Below, piece by piece: positions 1-10,073 of a stretch of DNA of 62,749 nt (its first letter is position 1; each line of letters starts with the position of its first letter). Made by a program: the position numbers and the translations under genes. The stretch is from Burkholderiales bacterium (GTDB lineage Bacteria; Pseudomonadota; Gammaproteobacteria; Burkholderiales; Burkholderiaceae_C): NCBI GenBank assembly GCA_028868825.1, contig JAGWTU010000030.1, forward strand, positions 1-62,749, read 5' to 3'. A model generated the notes under the pieces. It saw only the letters and a program-made list of their open reading frames with translations. It did no database searches and was not told the origin of the DNA.

Positions 1-222
1 CGCCCCATCGTGCTGCCCGACACCGGCGAGGTGCGCATCGGCATCGTCGCCGGCAAGGATGTCTCGGCCAACTTCGACATGCACAACCTGGCCAGCCTGA
101 TGCACGGCGACCAGGTGCGCGTGCGCCGCTCGCCGTCGACGGTGCGCTTCCTGCACCCGCGCGGCTGGAGCTATTACGCGACGCTGCGGCGCAAGCTGCG
201 CTGGTACGACGGCGTCGTATGA
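1..222 (+). CDS. nadK: NAD kinase, C-terminal end (partial)
   Basis: This is the last 73 codons of a gene entering from the left edge. The residues around the [18 protein letters not shown] stretch and the basic tail ending L-R-W-Y-D-G-V-V match the C-terminal beta-sandwich of bacterial NAD kinase, the cytoplasmic enzyme that makes NADP from NAD with ATP. The catalytic GGDGT region lies outside the window. It is followed 28 bases later by recN in the same direction, an arrangement also common in other proteobacteria. The family call is firm despite the truncation because of the ending and the neighbour. Confidence 0.88.
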   Translation, partial: RPIVLPDTGEVRIGIVAGKDVSANFDMHNLASLMHGDQVRVRRSPSTVRFLHPRGWSYYATLRRKLRWYDGVV

Positions 223-250
223 AGCAGATCCACGCCGCCGCTGCTGCGCC

Positions 251-1966
251 ATGCTCAGGCGATTGACGCTGCGCGACGTCGCGATCGTCGCCGAGCTCGA
301 GGTCGACCTCGGGCCCGGCTTCACGGTCCTCACCGGCGAGACCGGCGCCGGCAAGTCCATCCTCATCGACGCGCTGCAGCTCGCGCTGGGCAACCGCGCC
401 GACGCCGCGCTGGTGCGCGAAGGCGCGGCGCGCGCCGAGGTCAGCGCCGAGTTCGATCCGCCGGACTCGCTGGGCCCCTGGCTCGACGCCGCCGGTTTCG
501 CGCGCGACGAGACGCTGCTGCTGCGCCGCCACCTCGACAACCAGGGCCGCAGCCGCGGCTGGATCAACGGCAGCCCGGCGACGATGGCGCAGCTGCGCGA
601 GGCCGCCGACCATCTCGTCGAGATCCATGGCCAGCATGCCTGGCAGAGCCTGACGCGGCCGGCCGCCGTGCGCGAGCTGCTCGATGCGCAGGCCGGCGTC
701 GATGGCGCACCGATGGCCGGCGCCTGGCGGACGTGGCGCGCCGCCGTCGCCGAGCTGGCGGACGCGCGAGCGCGCCGCGACACGCTGGACCGCGAGCGCG
801 AACGGCTGGCCTGGCAGGTCGCCGAGCTCGACAAGCTCGCGCCCGCCGAAGGCCAGTGGGAGACGCTCAACGCCGAGCATGAGCGGCTGGCCCATGCGCA
901 GGCGCTGATCGAAGGTGCGCGCACGGCGCTGGACGCGATCGACGAGGCCGACGACAGCGCCGGCGCCCTGCTCGCGCGCGCCGTCGCCGCGCTCGACGAG
1001 GTGCTGCGCCACGACGCCGAGCTCGGCGCCGTCGCCGAACTGCTGCGCGGCGCGCAGGCGCAGATCGACGATGCCGCGCATACCTTGAACGGCTATCTCG
1101 GGCATCGCGAACCCGACCCGCAACGGCTGGCCGAACTCGACGCGCAGATCGGCGCCTGGGTCACGGCCGCACGCCGCCACCGCCGCGCGCCGGCCGAACT
1201 GCCGGCGCTGCTGGCGTCCTGGCAGTCCGAGCTGCGCACGCTCGATGCCGCCGCCGACCTCGATCGGCTCGAGCGCGCCGCCGCCACCGCCGAGGCGGCC
1301 TGGCGCGACGAGGCCGCGAAGGTCTCGAAGCTGCGTCGCAAGGCGGCACCGCGGCTGGCCGCGGCGGTGACGCAGGCGATGCAGTCGCTGGGCATGGCCG
1401 GCGGGCGCTTCGAGGTCGCATTGATCCCGCAATCCGGGCCGCAATCCGAGCCGCAGGCCTACGGGCTCGAAAGCGTCGAGTTCCGCGTCGCCGGCCATGC
1501 CGGCAGCACGCCGCGGCCGCTGGCCAAGGTGGCCTCGGGCGGCGAGCTGTCGCGGCTGGCGCTGGCGATCGCGGTGACGACGGCGCAGGGCGGCGCCGGC
1601 GCACGCGCGGCAAGTCCGGTAGGCCCCTCCGGCGCGGGCGCGACATTGATCTTCGACGAGGTCGACGCCGGCGTCGGCGGCACCGTCGCCGACAGCGTCG
1701 GCCGGCTGATGAAGCAGCTCGGCGCGACGAGCCAGGTGCTGGCCGTGACGCATCTGGCCCAGGTCGCGGCCTGCGCCGACGGCCATTGCGTCGTCAGCAA
1801 ATCGCTGCGCGGCAAGCAGACGCTGTCGGACCTGCAGCGGGTCGACGGCGAGGCGCGCGTCGCCGAGATCGCGCGCATGCTCGGCGGCGAACGGCTGTCG
1901 GGCCAGGCCCATGCGCAGGCCCTGCTCGGCCTGGGCGGCAAGGCGGCCAGTGGAGCATCCAAGTGA
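251..1966 (+). CDS. recN: DNA repair protein RecN
   Basis: 571-residue SMC-like ATPase of recombinational double-strand-break repair. The Walker A motif GETGAGKS is at residues 29-36. A long helical coiled-coil region (about 160-370) is followed by the C-terminal half of the ATPase: an S-G-G-E-L-S-R signature, a Walker B ending [11 protein letters not shown], and the T-H-L-A-Q-V-A switch region. Length is usual for RecN. A short insert rich in Gly, Ala and Pro sits between the signature and Walker B. The stop codon overlaps the GTG of rapZ (GTGA), so the two are probably translationally coupled. LexA control is usual for the family, but I did not find an SOS box in the 28 bases before the start. 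Confidence 0.96.
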   Translation: MLRRLTLRDVAIVAELEVDLGPGFTVLTGETGAGKSILIDALQLALGNRADAALVREGAARAEVSAEFDPPDSLGPWLDAAGFARDETLLLRRHLDNQGRSRGWINGSPATMAQLREAADHLVEIHGQHAWQSLTRPAAVRELLDAQAGVDGAPMAGAWRTWRAAVAELADARARRDTLDRERERLAWQVAELDKLAPAEGQWETLNAEHERLAHAQALIEGARTALDAIDEADDSAGALLARAVAALDEVLRHDAELGAVAELLRGAQAQIDDAAHTLNGYLGHREPDPQRLAELDAQIGAWVTAARRHRRAPAELPALLASWQSELRTLDAAADLDRLERAAATAEAAWRDEAAKVSKLRRKAAPRLAAAVTQAMQSLGMAGGRFEVALIPQSGPQSEPQAYGLESVEFRVAGHAGSTPRPLAKVASGGELSRLALAIAVTTAQGGAGARAASPVGPSGAGATLIFDEVDAGVGGTVADSVGRLMKQLGATSQVLAVTHLAQVAACADGHCVVSKSLRGKQTLSDLQRVDGEARVAEIARMLGGERLSGQAHAQALLGLGGKAASGASK

Positions 1967-2862
1967 GCGAGTGGATGCCGCTGGACCGGCGCACGCGCGA
2001 CGAGGTCATCCTCGTCACCGGCATCTCGGGCTCGGGCAAGTCGGTGGCGCTGCATGCGCTCGAGGACGCCGGCTATTTCTGCGTCGACAACCTGCCGCCC
2101 GAACTGCTGCGCGACTTCATCCGCCTCGAACATGGGCGCTACACGCACCGCGTCGCCGCAGCGGTGGACGTGCGCACCGCGACCTCGCTGCCGACCCTGG
2201 TGCCGCTGATCGACGAGCTGCGTGCCGAGGGCGTGCGCATCCGCTCGCTCTTCCTCGACGCCAGCGACGATGCGCTGCTGCGCCGCTTCTCCGAGACGCG
2301 CCGCCCGCACCCGCTGACGGCGGCGCATCAGCGCGGCGATGCGGTGCGCGCGCTCATCGACGCGATCCGGCTCGAGCGCGCGCTGCTCGCCGACCTGCGC
2401 GAGGTCAGCACCGTCATCGACACCAGCCAGCTGCGCCCTGCCCTGCTGCGCGGCTGGGTGCGCTCGCTGGTCGGCGCTCGCGACGCCGCGCTGACGCTCG
2501 TGTTCGAGTCGTTCGCCTTCAAGCACGGCGTACCGCTCGACGCCGATTACGTCTTCGACCTGCGCGTGCTGCCCAACCCGTACTACATCCGTGAGCTGCG
2601 GCCACTGACCGGCCGCGACGCGCCGGTGGCCGCCTACCTCGAGGCCCAGCCCGAGGCGGCCGAGATGCTGGGCCAGATCGCCGGCTTCCTCGAACGCTGG
2701 ATCCCGAATTTCGAGAGCGACCAGCGCAGCTACCTGACGGTGGCGCTGGGCTGCACCGGCGGCCAGCACCGCTCGGTCTACGGCGCCGAATGGCTGGGCC
2801 AGCGCTTCGCGGCGCGCCAGTCGACGCTGGTGCGGCACCGCGAACTCGACGCGCGCGAGTGA
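1963..2862 (+). CDS. rapZ: RNase adapter / nucleotide-binding protein RapZ
   Basis: RapZ (YvcJ) is a P-loop protein that in enterobacteria guides RNase E processing of the glmZ small RNA. The P-loop is G-I-S-G-S-G-K-S followed by the family hallmark [18 protein letters not shown]. The C-terminal domain shows the F-E-S-F-A-F-K-H-G and [10 protein letters not shown] family motifs. I chose GTG at 1963, which overlaps the recN stop; ATG at 1975 is an equally possible start four codons on. The reading frame is open upstream, but that region is recN coding sequence. In beta-proteobacteria rapZ often sits near PTS/hprK genes; here it lies after recN. Confidence 0.93.
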   Translation: MSEWMPLDRRTRDEVILVTGISGSGKSVALHALEDAGYFCVDNLPPELLRDFIRLEHGRYTHRVAAAVDVRTATSLPTLVPLIDELRAEGVRIRSLFLDASDDALLRRFSETRRPHPLTAAHQRGDAVRALIDAIRLERALLADLREVSTVIDTSQLRPALLRGWVRSLVGARDAALTLVFESFAFKHGVPLDADYVFDLRVLPNPYYIRELRPLTGRDAPVAAYLEAQPEAAEMLGQIAGFLERWIPNFESDQRSYLTVALGCTGGQHRSVYGAEWLGQRFAARQSTLVRHRELDARE

Positions 2863-2883
2863 CGCGCGACGGCGGCGCGAGCG

Positions 2884-3507
2884 ATGGACGATTCGAATAC
2901 CCTGCCCGACCCGCTGCCGCTGTTCCCACTGCAGCTCGTGCTGTTCCCGGGATCACGGCTGCACCTGAAGGTGTTCGAGCCCCGCTATGTCGACCTGGTC
3001 TCGGCATGCCTGCGCGAGCAGCGACCCTTCGGCGTGGTCTGCCTGCGCACGGGACACGAGGTCGGTCGCCAGACCGTGGCCTTCGAGGATCTCGGCACGC
3101 TCGCGCATATCGACGCCGTCGATGCCGAGCAGCCCGCGCTGCTGCATCTGCGCTGCACCGGCGGCCTGCGCTTCAGGATCGAAGGCGATGCGCACCCGCA
3201 GGCCGATGGCCTGTGGCTGTGCCAGGCGCAGGCCATCGCCGCCGATCCGCCGCGCTCGCCCGGCGCGGCGATGCTGGCCACCGTGACGGCGCTGGCCGAG
3301 GCGATCCGCAAGCTGCAGGAACAGGACCAGCTGCCCTTCGCGGCGCCGTTCCGGCTCGACGACGCGGGCTGGGTCGCCAACCGCTGGTGCGAACTGCTGC
3401 CGATCCCGCTCGCCGCCAAGCAGCGGCTGATGGCGCTCGAGGACCCGATGCTGCGGCTGTCGGTCGTCGACGGCTATCTGCGCGACAAGAAGGTCGTCAG
3501 CGGCTGA
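2884..3507 (+). CDS. Lon substrate-binding (LON N-terminal) domain protein
   Basis: 207-residue protein consisting only of the N-terminal substrate-binding domain of Lon protease. It opens with the typical L-P-L-F-P-L-x-L-V-L-F-P-G and K-V-F-E-P-R-Y motifs, and has no AAA+ or protease domain. Such stand-alone proteins are conserved in Burkholderiales; their role is unknown beyond presumed protein binding. Its 3' end overlaps the 3' end of mutY, which is on the other strand, by 11 bases (3497-3507). Confidence 0.85.
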   Translation: MDDSNTLPDPLPLFPLQLVLFPGSRLHLKVFEPRYVDLVSACLREQRPFGVVCLRTGHEVGRQTVAFEDLGTLAHIDAVDAEQPALLHLRCTGGLRFRIEGDAHPQADGLWLCQAQAIAADPPRSPGAAMLATVTALAEAIRKLQEQDQLPFAAPFRLDDAGWVANRWCELLPIPLAAKQRLMALEDPMLRLSVVDGYLRDKKVVSG

Positions 3508-4522
3508 GCAGCACGCGCAGCGGCGCCGGCAGGCCCATCGCCAGCGCCTCGGCCGTCGTCACCCAGCGACCTGCCGGCAATGCCGCCGGCGGCTGCGCTC
3601 GCGCCGGCCATTGCCAGGCCAGCACCTGCAGCGTCCAGTCGAAATGCGTCAGCGCATGCTCGATGGTCGGCTGCCAGCGGCCCTCGCCGCGCCAGCCGGC
3701 CGTGTAGCGCTGCAGCGCATCGACGCTCTCGTGCTCGGGCAGGCTCCACAGCCCGGCCCAGACGCCGCGCGATTCGCGCTGCACGAGGAAATGGCGTTCG
3801 CCGCGGCGCAGCCACAGCAGCGCATGGCTGCGCCGGCCGCGCTTGGCGCGGCGCGACTTCAGCGGATAGTCCTCGGGCCGGCCCTGTGCATGGGCGACGC
3901 AGCCGCGCTTCAGCGGGCAGCGCGCGCAATCCGGCGCGCGCAGCGTGCACAGCGTCGCGCCCAGGTCCATCAGGCCCTGGGTGTAGATGTCGATGTCGTG
4001 CTCGGGCAGCAGCGATTCGGCCAGCGCCCAGAGCTCGCGCTGCGGCGCCGCCTGCGCGAGGTCGCCGGCAAAGCCGCTGCAGCGCGCGAGCACGCGCTTG
4101 ACGTTGCCGTCGAGGATCGCGGCGCGCTCGCCGTGGCAGAACGCGGCGATCGCGGCCGCCGTCGAGCGGCCGATGCCGGGCAGCTCGGCCAGCGCCGCGC
4201 TGCTCGGCGGAAAGCGCCCGCCATGCTGCGCGACGACGGCCTGCGCGCAGCGGTGCAGATTGCGCGCGCGGCTGTAATGGCCCAGCCCGCTCCACAGCGC
4301 CAGCACGTCGTCCAGCGGCGCCGCGGCGAGCGCGCGCACATCGGGGAAGCGCGCGACGAAGCAGCCGTAATAGTCGATGACGGTGGCGACCTGGGTCTGC
4401 TGCAGCATGACCTCGGACAGCCAGACCCGGTACGGATCGCGCGTGCCCTGCCAGGGCAGGCCGCTGCGGCCATGGCTGCGCTGCCAGCGCACGACGCCGG
4501 CGGCGAAGGCAGCGGGATTCAA
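3497..4522 (-). CDS. mutY: A/G-specific adenine glycosylase MutY
   Basis: Removes adenine mispaired with 8-oxoguanine and so works in the GO system with MutM, encoded 2 kb away. The protein (341 residues) has the family hallmark W-L-S-E-V-M-L-Q-Q-T-Q-V near the N-terminus, the helix-hairpin-helix L-P-G-I-G-R-S-T-A-A with the following catalytic Asp (I-L-D-G-N-V), and the four-Cys [4Fe-4S] loop C-x6-C-x2-C-x5-C. The C-terminal NUDIX-like recognition domain is complete. The start is a TTG at 4522 overlapping the TGA of the upstream GTPase gene (TTGA), which suggests coupled translation; no ATG exists at a sensible position. Confidence 0.94.
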   Translation of the reverse strand: MNPAAFAAGVVRWQRSHGRSGLPWQGTRDPYRVWLSEVMLQQTQVATVIDYYGCFVARFPDVRALAAAPLDDVLALWSGLGHYSRARNLHRCAQAVVAQHGGRFPPSSAALAELPGIGRSTAAAIAAFCHGERAAILDGNVKRVLARCSGFAGDLAQAAPQRELWALAESLLPEHDIDIYTQGLMDLGATLCTLRAPDCARCPLKRGCVAHAQGRPEDYPLKSRRAKRGRRSHALLWLRRGERHFLVQRESRGVWAGLWSLPEHESVDALQRYTAGWRGEGRWQPTIEHALTHFDWTLQVLAWQWPARAQPPAALPAGRWVTTAEALAMGLPAPLRVLLSR

Positions 4523-6489
4523 GCCGCGTCCTGCTGCGCGAGCACGAGCCGTTCGGGCGCGTCGGCCAGGCTGCGCGCGCTGGCGACGGCCTCGCCGGCA
4601 ACGGCATCGAGCCGGCGTTCGAGGTTCTGCAGATGCTGGTCCTGCGACTGCACCTCGTCGATGCGCTGCTCGAGCTCGCCGGCGGCGAGCTGCACGCGCT
4701 GCAGCGCCTCGCGCCGGCGCGTGTAGGCGCGGCGGCGCTCGCGCAGCTGCACGTCGACCTGGCTCGTCGCGCCCTTGCTCCACAGTTCGATCTCGCCGGC
4801 GGCGTTCTCGAACACGACGCGCAGCTTGGACAGCAGCATGCGGCGGAACTGCTCGGCGAAGCCCGGCGCGGCCATGCGCCAGGCCTGGCTCAGGCCGAGG
4901 TAGCGGCTGTAGTTCTGGTCGATGAGGTCGATCTCGGCCAGCCACGGGTCCATCGACGGCGGCGGCGCGAGCACGAAAGAGAACGCGAAATCGGCGTTGA
5001 GCTGGTTGAAGCTCGCGTCGAGCATCTGGTGCATCTCGGCGCCCTGCGTCGCGGCCTGCTTGAGCGCGGCGCGCAGCCGCTGCATCAGCGTGTCGAAGGC
5101 GCCGCGGCCGCCGAGGTTGAGCAGCCGCGCCCGCATCGCCGATTGCATCGCCGCGACCTCGCTGCGCAGCGCGTCGCTGGACAGCGGCGTGAGCAGCGCG
5201 CGCAGCAAGCGCATCTGCACCGCGCGCAGCGCGGCGAGGCGGCCGGTGCATTGCTCGAATTCGGCCACTTCGGCATCGGCGCGCTCGATCATCATGCGCA
5301 GCTTGGCGCCGCTCTTGCCGCGCAGCCCGCGCAGTTCGAGCAGCTGTTCGGCCTGCTGGCGCCGGCGGTCGGCGAGGCGCCGCGCGGCGACGCCGCGCAG
5401 CTGCTCGATGACGTCGAGCGCCGATTGCAGCAGCAGCTGGCGCCGGCGCGGCAGCAGCTCGGCCACCAGCGCCTGTTCCAGCGGCGGCAGCCGGCTGGCC
5501 TGCAGCGCCGCGGCGTTGCCGTCGACGCGGGCGGCGAGCGCGTCGCGCGCCGACAGCGCGAACACGCGCTGCACCGGCACCGTCAGCGTCTCGGCGGTGA
5601 TCTCGCGCTGGCGTTCGATCTGCGCAGCCACCGCCTCGGCGCTGGCCAGCGGGTCGACCAGCGTGTCGATCTTGTTGAGGACGATGAAGGTCTCGAGGCT
5701 GGCCTGGCCCAGATGCTCGCGCCAGATCGTCAGGTCCGATCGCGTCACGCCGGTGTCGGCGCCGAGCACGAAGACCACGGCGTGCGCCGTCGGCAGCAGG
5801 CCCAGCGTCAGTTCGGGTTCGGCACCGACGGCGTTCAGGCCCGGCGTGTCGATGACGACGAGGCCGCGCTCGAGCAGCGGATGCGGGTAGTTGATGACGG
5901 CGTGGCGCCAGGCCGGGACCTCGACGCTGCCGTCGGCGGCCTGCGGCGGGTTGTCCTCGGGATGCGCATCGCTCCAGAAGCCGAGCGCGGCGGCCTGTTC
6001 GACGCTCACGCGCTGCGTCCGCGTGACGGCGCCCAGCGCCTGCGCCAGCGCATGCGGGTCGCCCGGGTCCAGCGTGACGATCTGCCAATGCTCGTCGCGC
6101 GGCCGCAGCTCGGCCAGCGAGAGGCCGCGCAGCCGCGTCTCGATCGGCAGCAGCGCCAGCCGCGGCGGGTGGCCGCGGTCGTGCCGCAGTTCGACCGGGC
6201 ACATCGTCGTGCGGCCGGGCGTGGCCGGCAGCACGCGGCGGCCGGAATCGCCGAAGAAGATGGCGTTGATCAGTTCCGACTTGCCGCGCGAGAACTCGGC
6301 GACGAAGGCCAGCACCAGCTTGTCCGAGCCGAGCCGGTCGCGCAGCCCGGCCAGCCGCGCGGCGTCGCCATCGTCGAGCAGGTCCTGCTCGACCAGCGCC
6401 TGGCCCAGGCGTGCCAGGTGGCGGTCGAGCGCGGCACGCCAGGACGCGAGTTCGTCCAGGCTGGCGGCGATGGGACTGGGGTTGGCCAT
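4519..6489 (-). CDS. dynamin-family large GTPase
   Basis: 656-residue protein of the bacterial dynamin-like family. The GTPase domain shows a G1 loop A-E-F-S-R-G-K-S at residues 64-71, a threonine-containing switch I (T-P-G-R-T-T-M), G3 D-T-P-G and G4 N-K-I-D. A long helical stalk rich in Ala, Leu and Arg fills the second half and ends in a Q/E/R-rich coiled coil. Bacterial members are linked to membrane remodelling or stress; the exact role here is unknown. It is first in a two-gene unit with mutY. I saw no transmembrane segment, so it is probably cytoplasmic and membrane-associated at most. Confidence 0.85.
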   Translation of the reverse strand: MANPSPIAASLDELASWRAALDRHLARLGQALVEQDLLDDGDAARLAGLRDRLGSDKLVLAFVAEFSRGKSELINAIFFGDSGRRVLPATPGRTTMCPVELRHDRGHPPRLALLPIETRLRGLSLAELRPRDEHWQIVTLDPGDPHALAQALGAVTRTQRVSVEQAAALGFWSDAHPEDNPPQAADGSVEVPAWRHAVINYPHPLLERGLVVIDTPGLNAVGAEPELTLGLLPTAHAVVFVLGADTGVTRSDLTIWREHLGQASLETFIVLNKIDTLVDPLASAEAVAAQIERQREITAETLTVPVQRVFALSARDALAARVDGNAAALQASRLPPLEQALVAELLPRRRQLLLQSALDVIEQLRGVAARRLADRRRQQAEQLLELRGLRGKSGAKLRMMIERADAEVAEFEQCTGRLAALRAVQMRLLRALLTPLSSDALRSEVAAMQSAMRARLLNLGGRGAFDTLMQRLRAALKQAATQGAEMHQMLDASFNQLNADFAFSFVLAPPPSMDPWLAEIDLIDQNYSRYLGLSQAWRMAAPGFAEQFRRMLLSKLRVVFENAAGEIELWSKGATSQVDVQLRERRRAYTRRREALQRVQLAAGELEQRIDEVQSQDQHLQNLERRLDAVAGEAVASARSLADAPERLVLAQQDAA

Positions 6490-6611
6490 GGGGCAGGGGT
6501 CAGCCGGCGCATCCTAGCGCAGGCCGCGACGATTCGCGGCGATGGCAGGCGACGGGCCCGGGTCTGTTTGTAGCGCGAAATTCACGATCCGATGCCGAAT
6601 CGACGCCGCGG

Positions 6612-7442
6612 TTACCGACGCTGACAACCCGGGCAGTAGTACGTCGAACGCTGGGCCTGCAAAATGCGGCGCACCTGGGCCCCGCAACGCGGGCAGGCGA
6701 GCCCGGCGCGGCCGTAGACGGCGGCCTGCGCCTGGTAGGCACCGGCGGCGCCGTGGACGTCGGTGAAATCGCGCAGCGTCGAGCCGCCGAGTTCGAGCGC
6801 GCGTGCCAGCGTCGCGCGCACCGCCGCCAGCAGCCGCGCGGCGCGCGGCCGGCTGATGCGGTCTGCCCGCAGCGCGGGGTGGATCGCCGCCTCGTGCAGC
6901 GCCTCGCAGGCGTAGATGTTGCCGGCGCCGACGATGGCCTCGCCGGCCAGCAGCACCGCCTTCACCGGCGAGCGCCGGGCGGCCAGCGCGGCGTGGAAGC
7001 TCTGCGGCGTCAGCGCCGGATCGAACGGCTCGGGTCCGAGACGCGCCAGCAGCGAAGCCGCCGGTTCGTCGTCGATCGCGCTCGACCAGACGACGGCGCC
7101 GAAGCGCCGCGGGTCGTTGAGCCGCAGCGTGCCGCGCTCGGTGACGAGGTCGCAGTGATCATGCGGGCCCGGGGGCGGCGGCGCCTCGAGCAGCGCCAGC
7201 GATCCCGACATGCCCAGGTGCATGAGCAGTCCGCCGGCCGGCTCACCGGCGCGCGTCAGCGGCAGCCAGAGGTATTTGCCGCGGCGGTCGACGGCACCGA
7301 CGCGCGTGCCGGCGAGCGATGCGGGGTCGCAGCCCAGCGGCCAGCGCAGCGGCTTGCCCAGCCGCAGCGCCTGCACCCGGGCACCGAGCAACGGCGCGGC
7401 AATACCGCGGCGGGTGACTTCGACTTCGGGCCATTCGGGCAT
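6612..7442 (-). CDS. mutM: formamidopyrimidine-DNA glycosylase MutM (Fpg)
   Basis: 276 residues, usual for Fpg, which excises 8-oxoguanine and ring-opened purines. After Met removal the catalytic Pro and Glu follow at positions 2-3; the canonical P-E-L-P-E is P-E-W-P-E here. The D-R-R-G-K-Y-L beta-hairpin carries the conserved Lys. The helix-two-turn-helix V-G-A-G-N-I-Y-A-C-E-A-L and a C-terminal zinc finger (C-x2-C-x16-C-x2-C) are intact. It stands alone, 122 bases from the GTPase gene, and is divergent from the TPR gene. Confidence 0.95.
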   Translation of the reverse strand: MPEWPEVEVTRRGIAAPLLGARVQALRLGKPLRWPLGCDPASLAGTRVGAVDRRGKYLWLPLTRAGEPAGGLLMHLGMSGSLALLEAPPPPGPHDHCDLVTERGTLRLNDPRRFGAVVWSSAIDDEPAASLLARLGPEPFDPALTPQSFHAALAARRSPVKAVLLAGEAIVGAGNIYACEALHEAAIHPALRADRISRPRAARLLAAVRATLARALELGGSTLRDFTDVHGAAGAYQAQAAVYGRAGLACPRCGAQVRRILQAQRSTYYCPGCQRR

Positions 7443-7668
7443 CAGTACCGCCCGGCCGTTCCGAAGGGACTGAACGCCTCCGGGGACACGAAGGGTCCCC
7501 TCCGGGTCCCATGGGGCAGCGAACGAAGTGAGCGTGGGGGCTGCATGAACTCATTATGTGAGAATGACTCTGTAGGCCAGACCCGGCCGCGCCGCCGTGG
7601 CGCCGCCCCGCCCCGCCGGGCCATCGCAGGCGGTGCGCCGGGCCTCCCCGCCGTTCCTGAAAGTGCCG
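7443..7668. other. mutM/TPR divergent intergenic region
   Basis: 226 bases between two divergent genes, so promoters for both should lie here. It contains GGGTCCC twice (about 7492-7512) and a less GC-rich patch around 7547-7575. I could not assign convincing -35/-10 boxes. A weak Fur-like sequence is discussed under rejected items. Confidence 0.4.
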
Positions 7669-9537
7669 ATGTCCGATCGCATCCGTCCGCCGCGCCCGCC
7701 CTACTCGCCGGCGCGCTTCGCGCCCGCCGCCGCGCTGCTCGCCGCGCTGTTCGCCAACCCGCCGGGTCATGCCGCGGCGGCGGCCACGCCCGCACCCGCC
7801 GCATCGGCCGCCAGCGACGCGCCGGCGGTCGCCAATTCCGAACTCGACGGGCGGCTGCTCTACGAACTGCTCGTCGGCGAGATGGCGCTCAACGGTGGCG
7901 ACAACGGCGGCGCTTACGAGTTGATCCTCGACGCCGCCCGGCGCACGAAGGACGCGACGCTGTTCCGGCGCGCCGTCGACATCGCGCTGCAGGGCCGCGC
8001 CGGCGACAAGGCGCTCGAGGCCGCGCGCGCCTGGCGCGAGGCGCAGCCCGCATCGCTCGAGCCGCTGCGGCTGCAGTTGCAGATCCTCATGCTGCTCAAC
8101 CGCCCGACCGCGCTGGCCGAGCCGCTGAAGGCGCTGCTGGCGCAGACGCCGGTGGTCGAATTGCCCGGGCTGATCTCGGCGCTGCCGCGGCTGCTGCAGC
8201 GCGCGGCCGACCCGAAATCGGTCGCGCAGGTCGTGCAGCAGCAGCTCGAGCCCTACCGCAGGCTGCCGGCGACCCGCGCCGTCGCGCTCGTCGCGCAGGG
8301 CCGCTGCTGGCTCGTCGCCAAGGACGCCGACCGCGCCCTGGCGCTGGCGCGCGAAGCGCATGCGGCCGACCCGAAATCCGCCGACGCGGCGGCGCTGGCG
8401 CTCGAGTTGATGCACGACAAGCCCGAGGCCGAGGCGCTGGCGCAGGACTACCTCCAGCGGCCGGACGCCGACTCCGCGCTGCGGCTGAGCTATGTGCGCG
8501 TGCTCACGCGGGCACAGCGCTATGCCGATGCGGTGACGCAACTCGATGCCGTCACCCGCGCCCAACCCGATCTGGCGCCGCCGTTCCTGACGCTCGGTGC
8601 GCTGCAGCTCGAACTCAAGCACGCCAAGGAAGGCGAGGCGGCACTGATCCATTACCTCGATCTGGTGCGCAAGTCGGCCCCCGCCAAGCCGGCGGCCGAG
8701 GACGCCTCGGCATCGATGCCCGAAACGGCCGAGGCCGACGACGACGAGCCGGCCGAGTCGGCGACGGACGCCGGGCAGGTCCAGGCCTGGCTGATGTTGG
8801 CGCAGTCGGCCGAAAGCCGCGGCGACTATGCGGCGGCCGAGCAATGGCTGGCGCATGTCGACGACCCGAAGCGCGCGCTCGAGGTGCAGACCCGCCGCGC
8901 GTCGATCCTCGTGCACCAGGGCCAGCTGAAGCAGGCGCTGGAACTCGTGCGCCAGGTGCCTGAGCGCAACAAGGACGACGCGCGCGCCAAGCTGCTGGCC
9001 GAGGCCGGCCTGCAGCGCGACGCCAAGGATTGGAAGGGCGCCTTCGAGACGCTGGCGCAGGCCAATCAGCGCTTTGTCGACGACCCCGACCTGCTGTATG
9101 AGCAGGCGATGATGGCCGAGAAGACCGGCCGCGCGGACGAGATGGAGCGGCTGCTGCGCCGCGTGATCGAGCTCAAGCCCGACAACGCGCAGGCCCACAA
9201 TGCGCTGGGCTACGCGCTCGCCGATCGCGGCCAGCGCCTGACCGAGGCCCGCGCCTACATCCAGCGCGCGCTCGACCTCGCGCCCGGCGACCCCTACATC
9301 ACCGACAGCCTGGGCTGGGTCGAATTCAGGCTCGGCAACCGCGATCAGGCCGCCGCGCTGCTCGAACGCGCCTATGCCTCGCGCCCCGATCCCGAGATCG
9401 GCGCCCATCTGGGCGAGGTGCTGTGGACCCTGGGGCGCCAGATCGAGGCGCGCAAGGTCTGGGCCGAGGCACGCGCGCTCGATCGCGACAACGACGTGCT
9501 GCGCGAAACGCTCACACGCCTGCACGTCAACCTGTGA
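7669..9537 (+). CDS. tetratricopeptide-repeat protein, exported
   Basis: 622 residues. An N-terminal signal peptide (R-rich start, then A-A-A-L-L-A-A-L-F-A and cleavage near G-H-A-A-A) is followed by an all-helical TPR superhelix. The clearest repeats lie near the C-terminus (N-A-Q-A-H-N-A-L-G-Y-A-L-A-D-R-G and the D-P-Y-I-T-D-S-L-G-W motif). An acidic, low-complexity insert (about 350-370) interrupts the repeats. A homologue directly upstream of lolB is typical of Burkholderiales. The stop overlaps the lolB GTG, so the two are coupled and the TPR protein may act in envelope biogenesis. ATG at 7669 is preferred because it precedes the signal peptide directly. Confidence 0.82.
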   Translation: MSDRIRPPRPPYSPARFAPAAALLAALFANPPGHAAAAATPAPAASAASDAPAVANSELDGRLLYELLVGEMALNGGDNGGAYELILDAARRTKDATLFRRAVDIALQGRAGDKALEAARAWREAQPASLEPLRLQLQILMLLNRPTALAEPLKALLAQTPVVELPGLISALPRLLQRAADPKSVAQVVQQQLEPYRRLPATRAVALVAQGRCWLVAKDADRALALAREAHAADPKSADAAALALELMHDKPEAEALAQDYLQRPDADSALRLSYVRVLTRAQRYADAVTQLDAVTRAQPDLAPPFLTLGALQLELKHAKEGEAALIHYLDLVRKSAPAKPAAEDASASMPETAEADDDEPAESATDAGQVQAWLMLAQSAESRGDYAAAEQWLAHVDDPKRALEVQTRRASILVHQGQLKQALELVRQVPERNKDDARAKLLAEAGLQRDAKDWKGAFETLAQANQRFVDDPDLLYEQAMMAEKTGRADEMERLLRRVIELKPDNAQAHNALGYALADRGQRLTEARAYIQRALDLAPGDPYITDSLGWVEFRLGNRDQAAALLERAYASRPDPEIGAHLGEVLWTLGRQIEARKVWAEARALDRDNDVLRETLTRLHVNL

Positions 9538-10061
9538 AACGCCGCGCGCTGCTCCTTCAAGCCGGTGCGGCCGTTGCGGCTGCCGCGCTGCTGGCGGGCT
9601 GCGCGAGCTGGCGCGCCACCGATGCCTCGTGGACGACCGGCCGCATCAGCGTTCGCGTCGATGCCAGCGCGGCCCATGCGGCGCAGAGCGTCAGCGCCGG
9701 TTTCGAATTGCGCGGCAACGGCGAATTCGGCGAGCTGCGCCTGGACACGCCGATGGGCCTGCGCATCGCCAGCGCGCGCTGGAGCCCCGGCGCCGCGCAG
9801 CTCACCGGCAGCGACGGCGACCACAGCTACGACAGCCTCGACGCCCTCTCGCGCGACGTGCTCGGCGAGGTGCTGCCGCTGGCCGCGCTGCCCGACTGGG
9901 TCGCCGGCCGCCCCTGGCCCGCCGCGTCGTGGCAGAAGACGGATGACGGCTTCGAACAGCTCGGCTGGTTCGTCGTGCTGACGCGCCGCAGCGAAGGCTG
10001 GATCGAGGCCCGCCGCGACACCGCACCCAAGGTCCTGATGCGGATGATCATCGATCACTGA
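9534..10061 (+). CDS. lolB: outer-membrane lipoprotein insertion protein LolB
   Basis: 175-residue lipoprotein. The signal peptide ends in the lipobox L-A-G-C with the lipidated Cys at residue 23. The mature part has the LolB features W-x-x-x-G-R-I-S-V-R-V and the G-x-x-G-x-L-x-L-x-T-P-x-G beta strands. LolB receives lipoproteins from LolA and inserts them into the outer membrane. The GTG start overlaps the preceding TGA. ispE follows 12 bases downstream, the usual lolB-ispE order in proteobacteria. Confidence 0.9.
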   Translation: MKRRALLLQAGAAVAAAALLAGCASWRATDASWTTGRISVRVDASAAHAAQSVSAGFELRGNGEFGELRLDTPMGLRIASARWSPGAAQLTGSDGDHSYDSLDALSRDVLGEVLPLAALPDWVAGRPWPAASWQKTDDGFEQLGWFVVLTRRSEGWIEARRDTAPKVLMRMIIDH

Positions 10062-10073
10062 TCGCGAACCCCG

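Noticed and set aside
4633..6573. 646-codon plus-strand frame opposite the dynamin-like gene
   Set aside because: Antisense shadow; the minus-strand product has clear GTPase motifs.
7559..7573. Fur-like TGAGAATGACTCTGT between mutM and the TPR gene
   Set aside because: Only the left half matches a Fur heptamer; the right half has several mismatches and neither neighbour is an iron gene.
7243..9525. 760-codon open frame antisense to the TPR gene
   Set aside because: Shadow of the TPR gene with L/R/G/Q repeats; no ribosome site or family motif.
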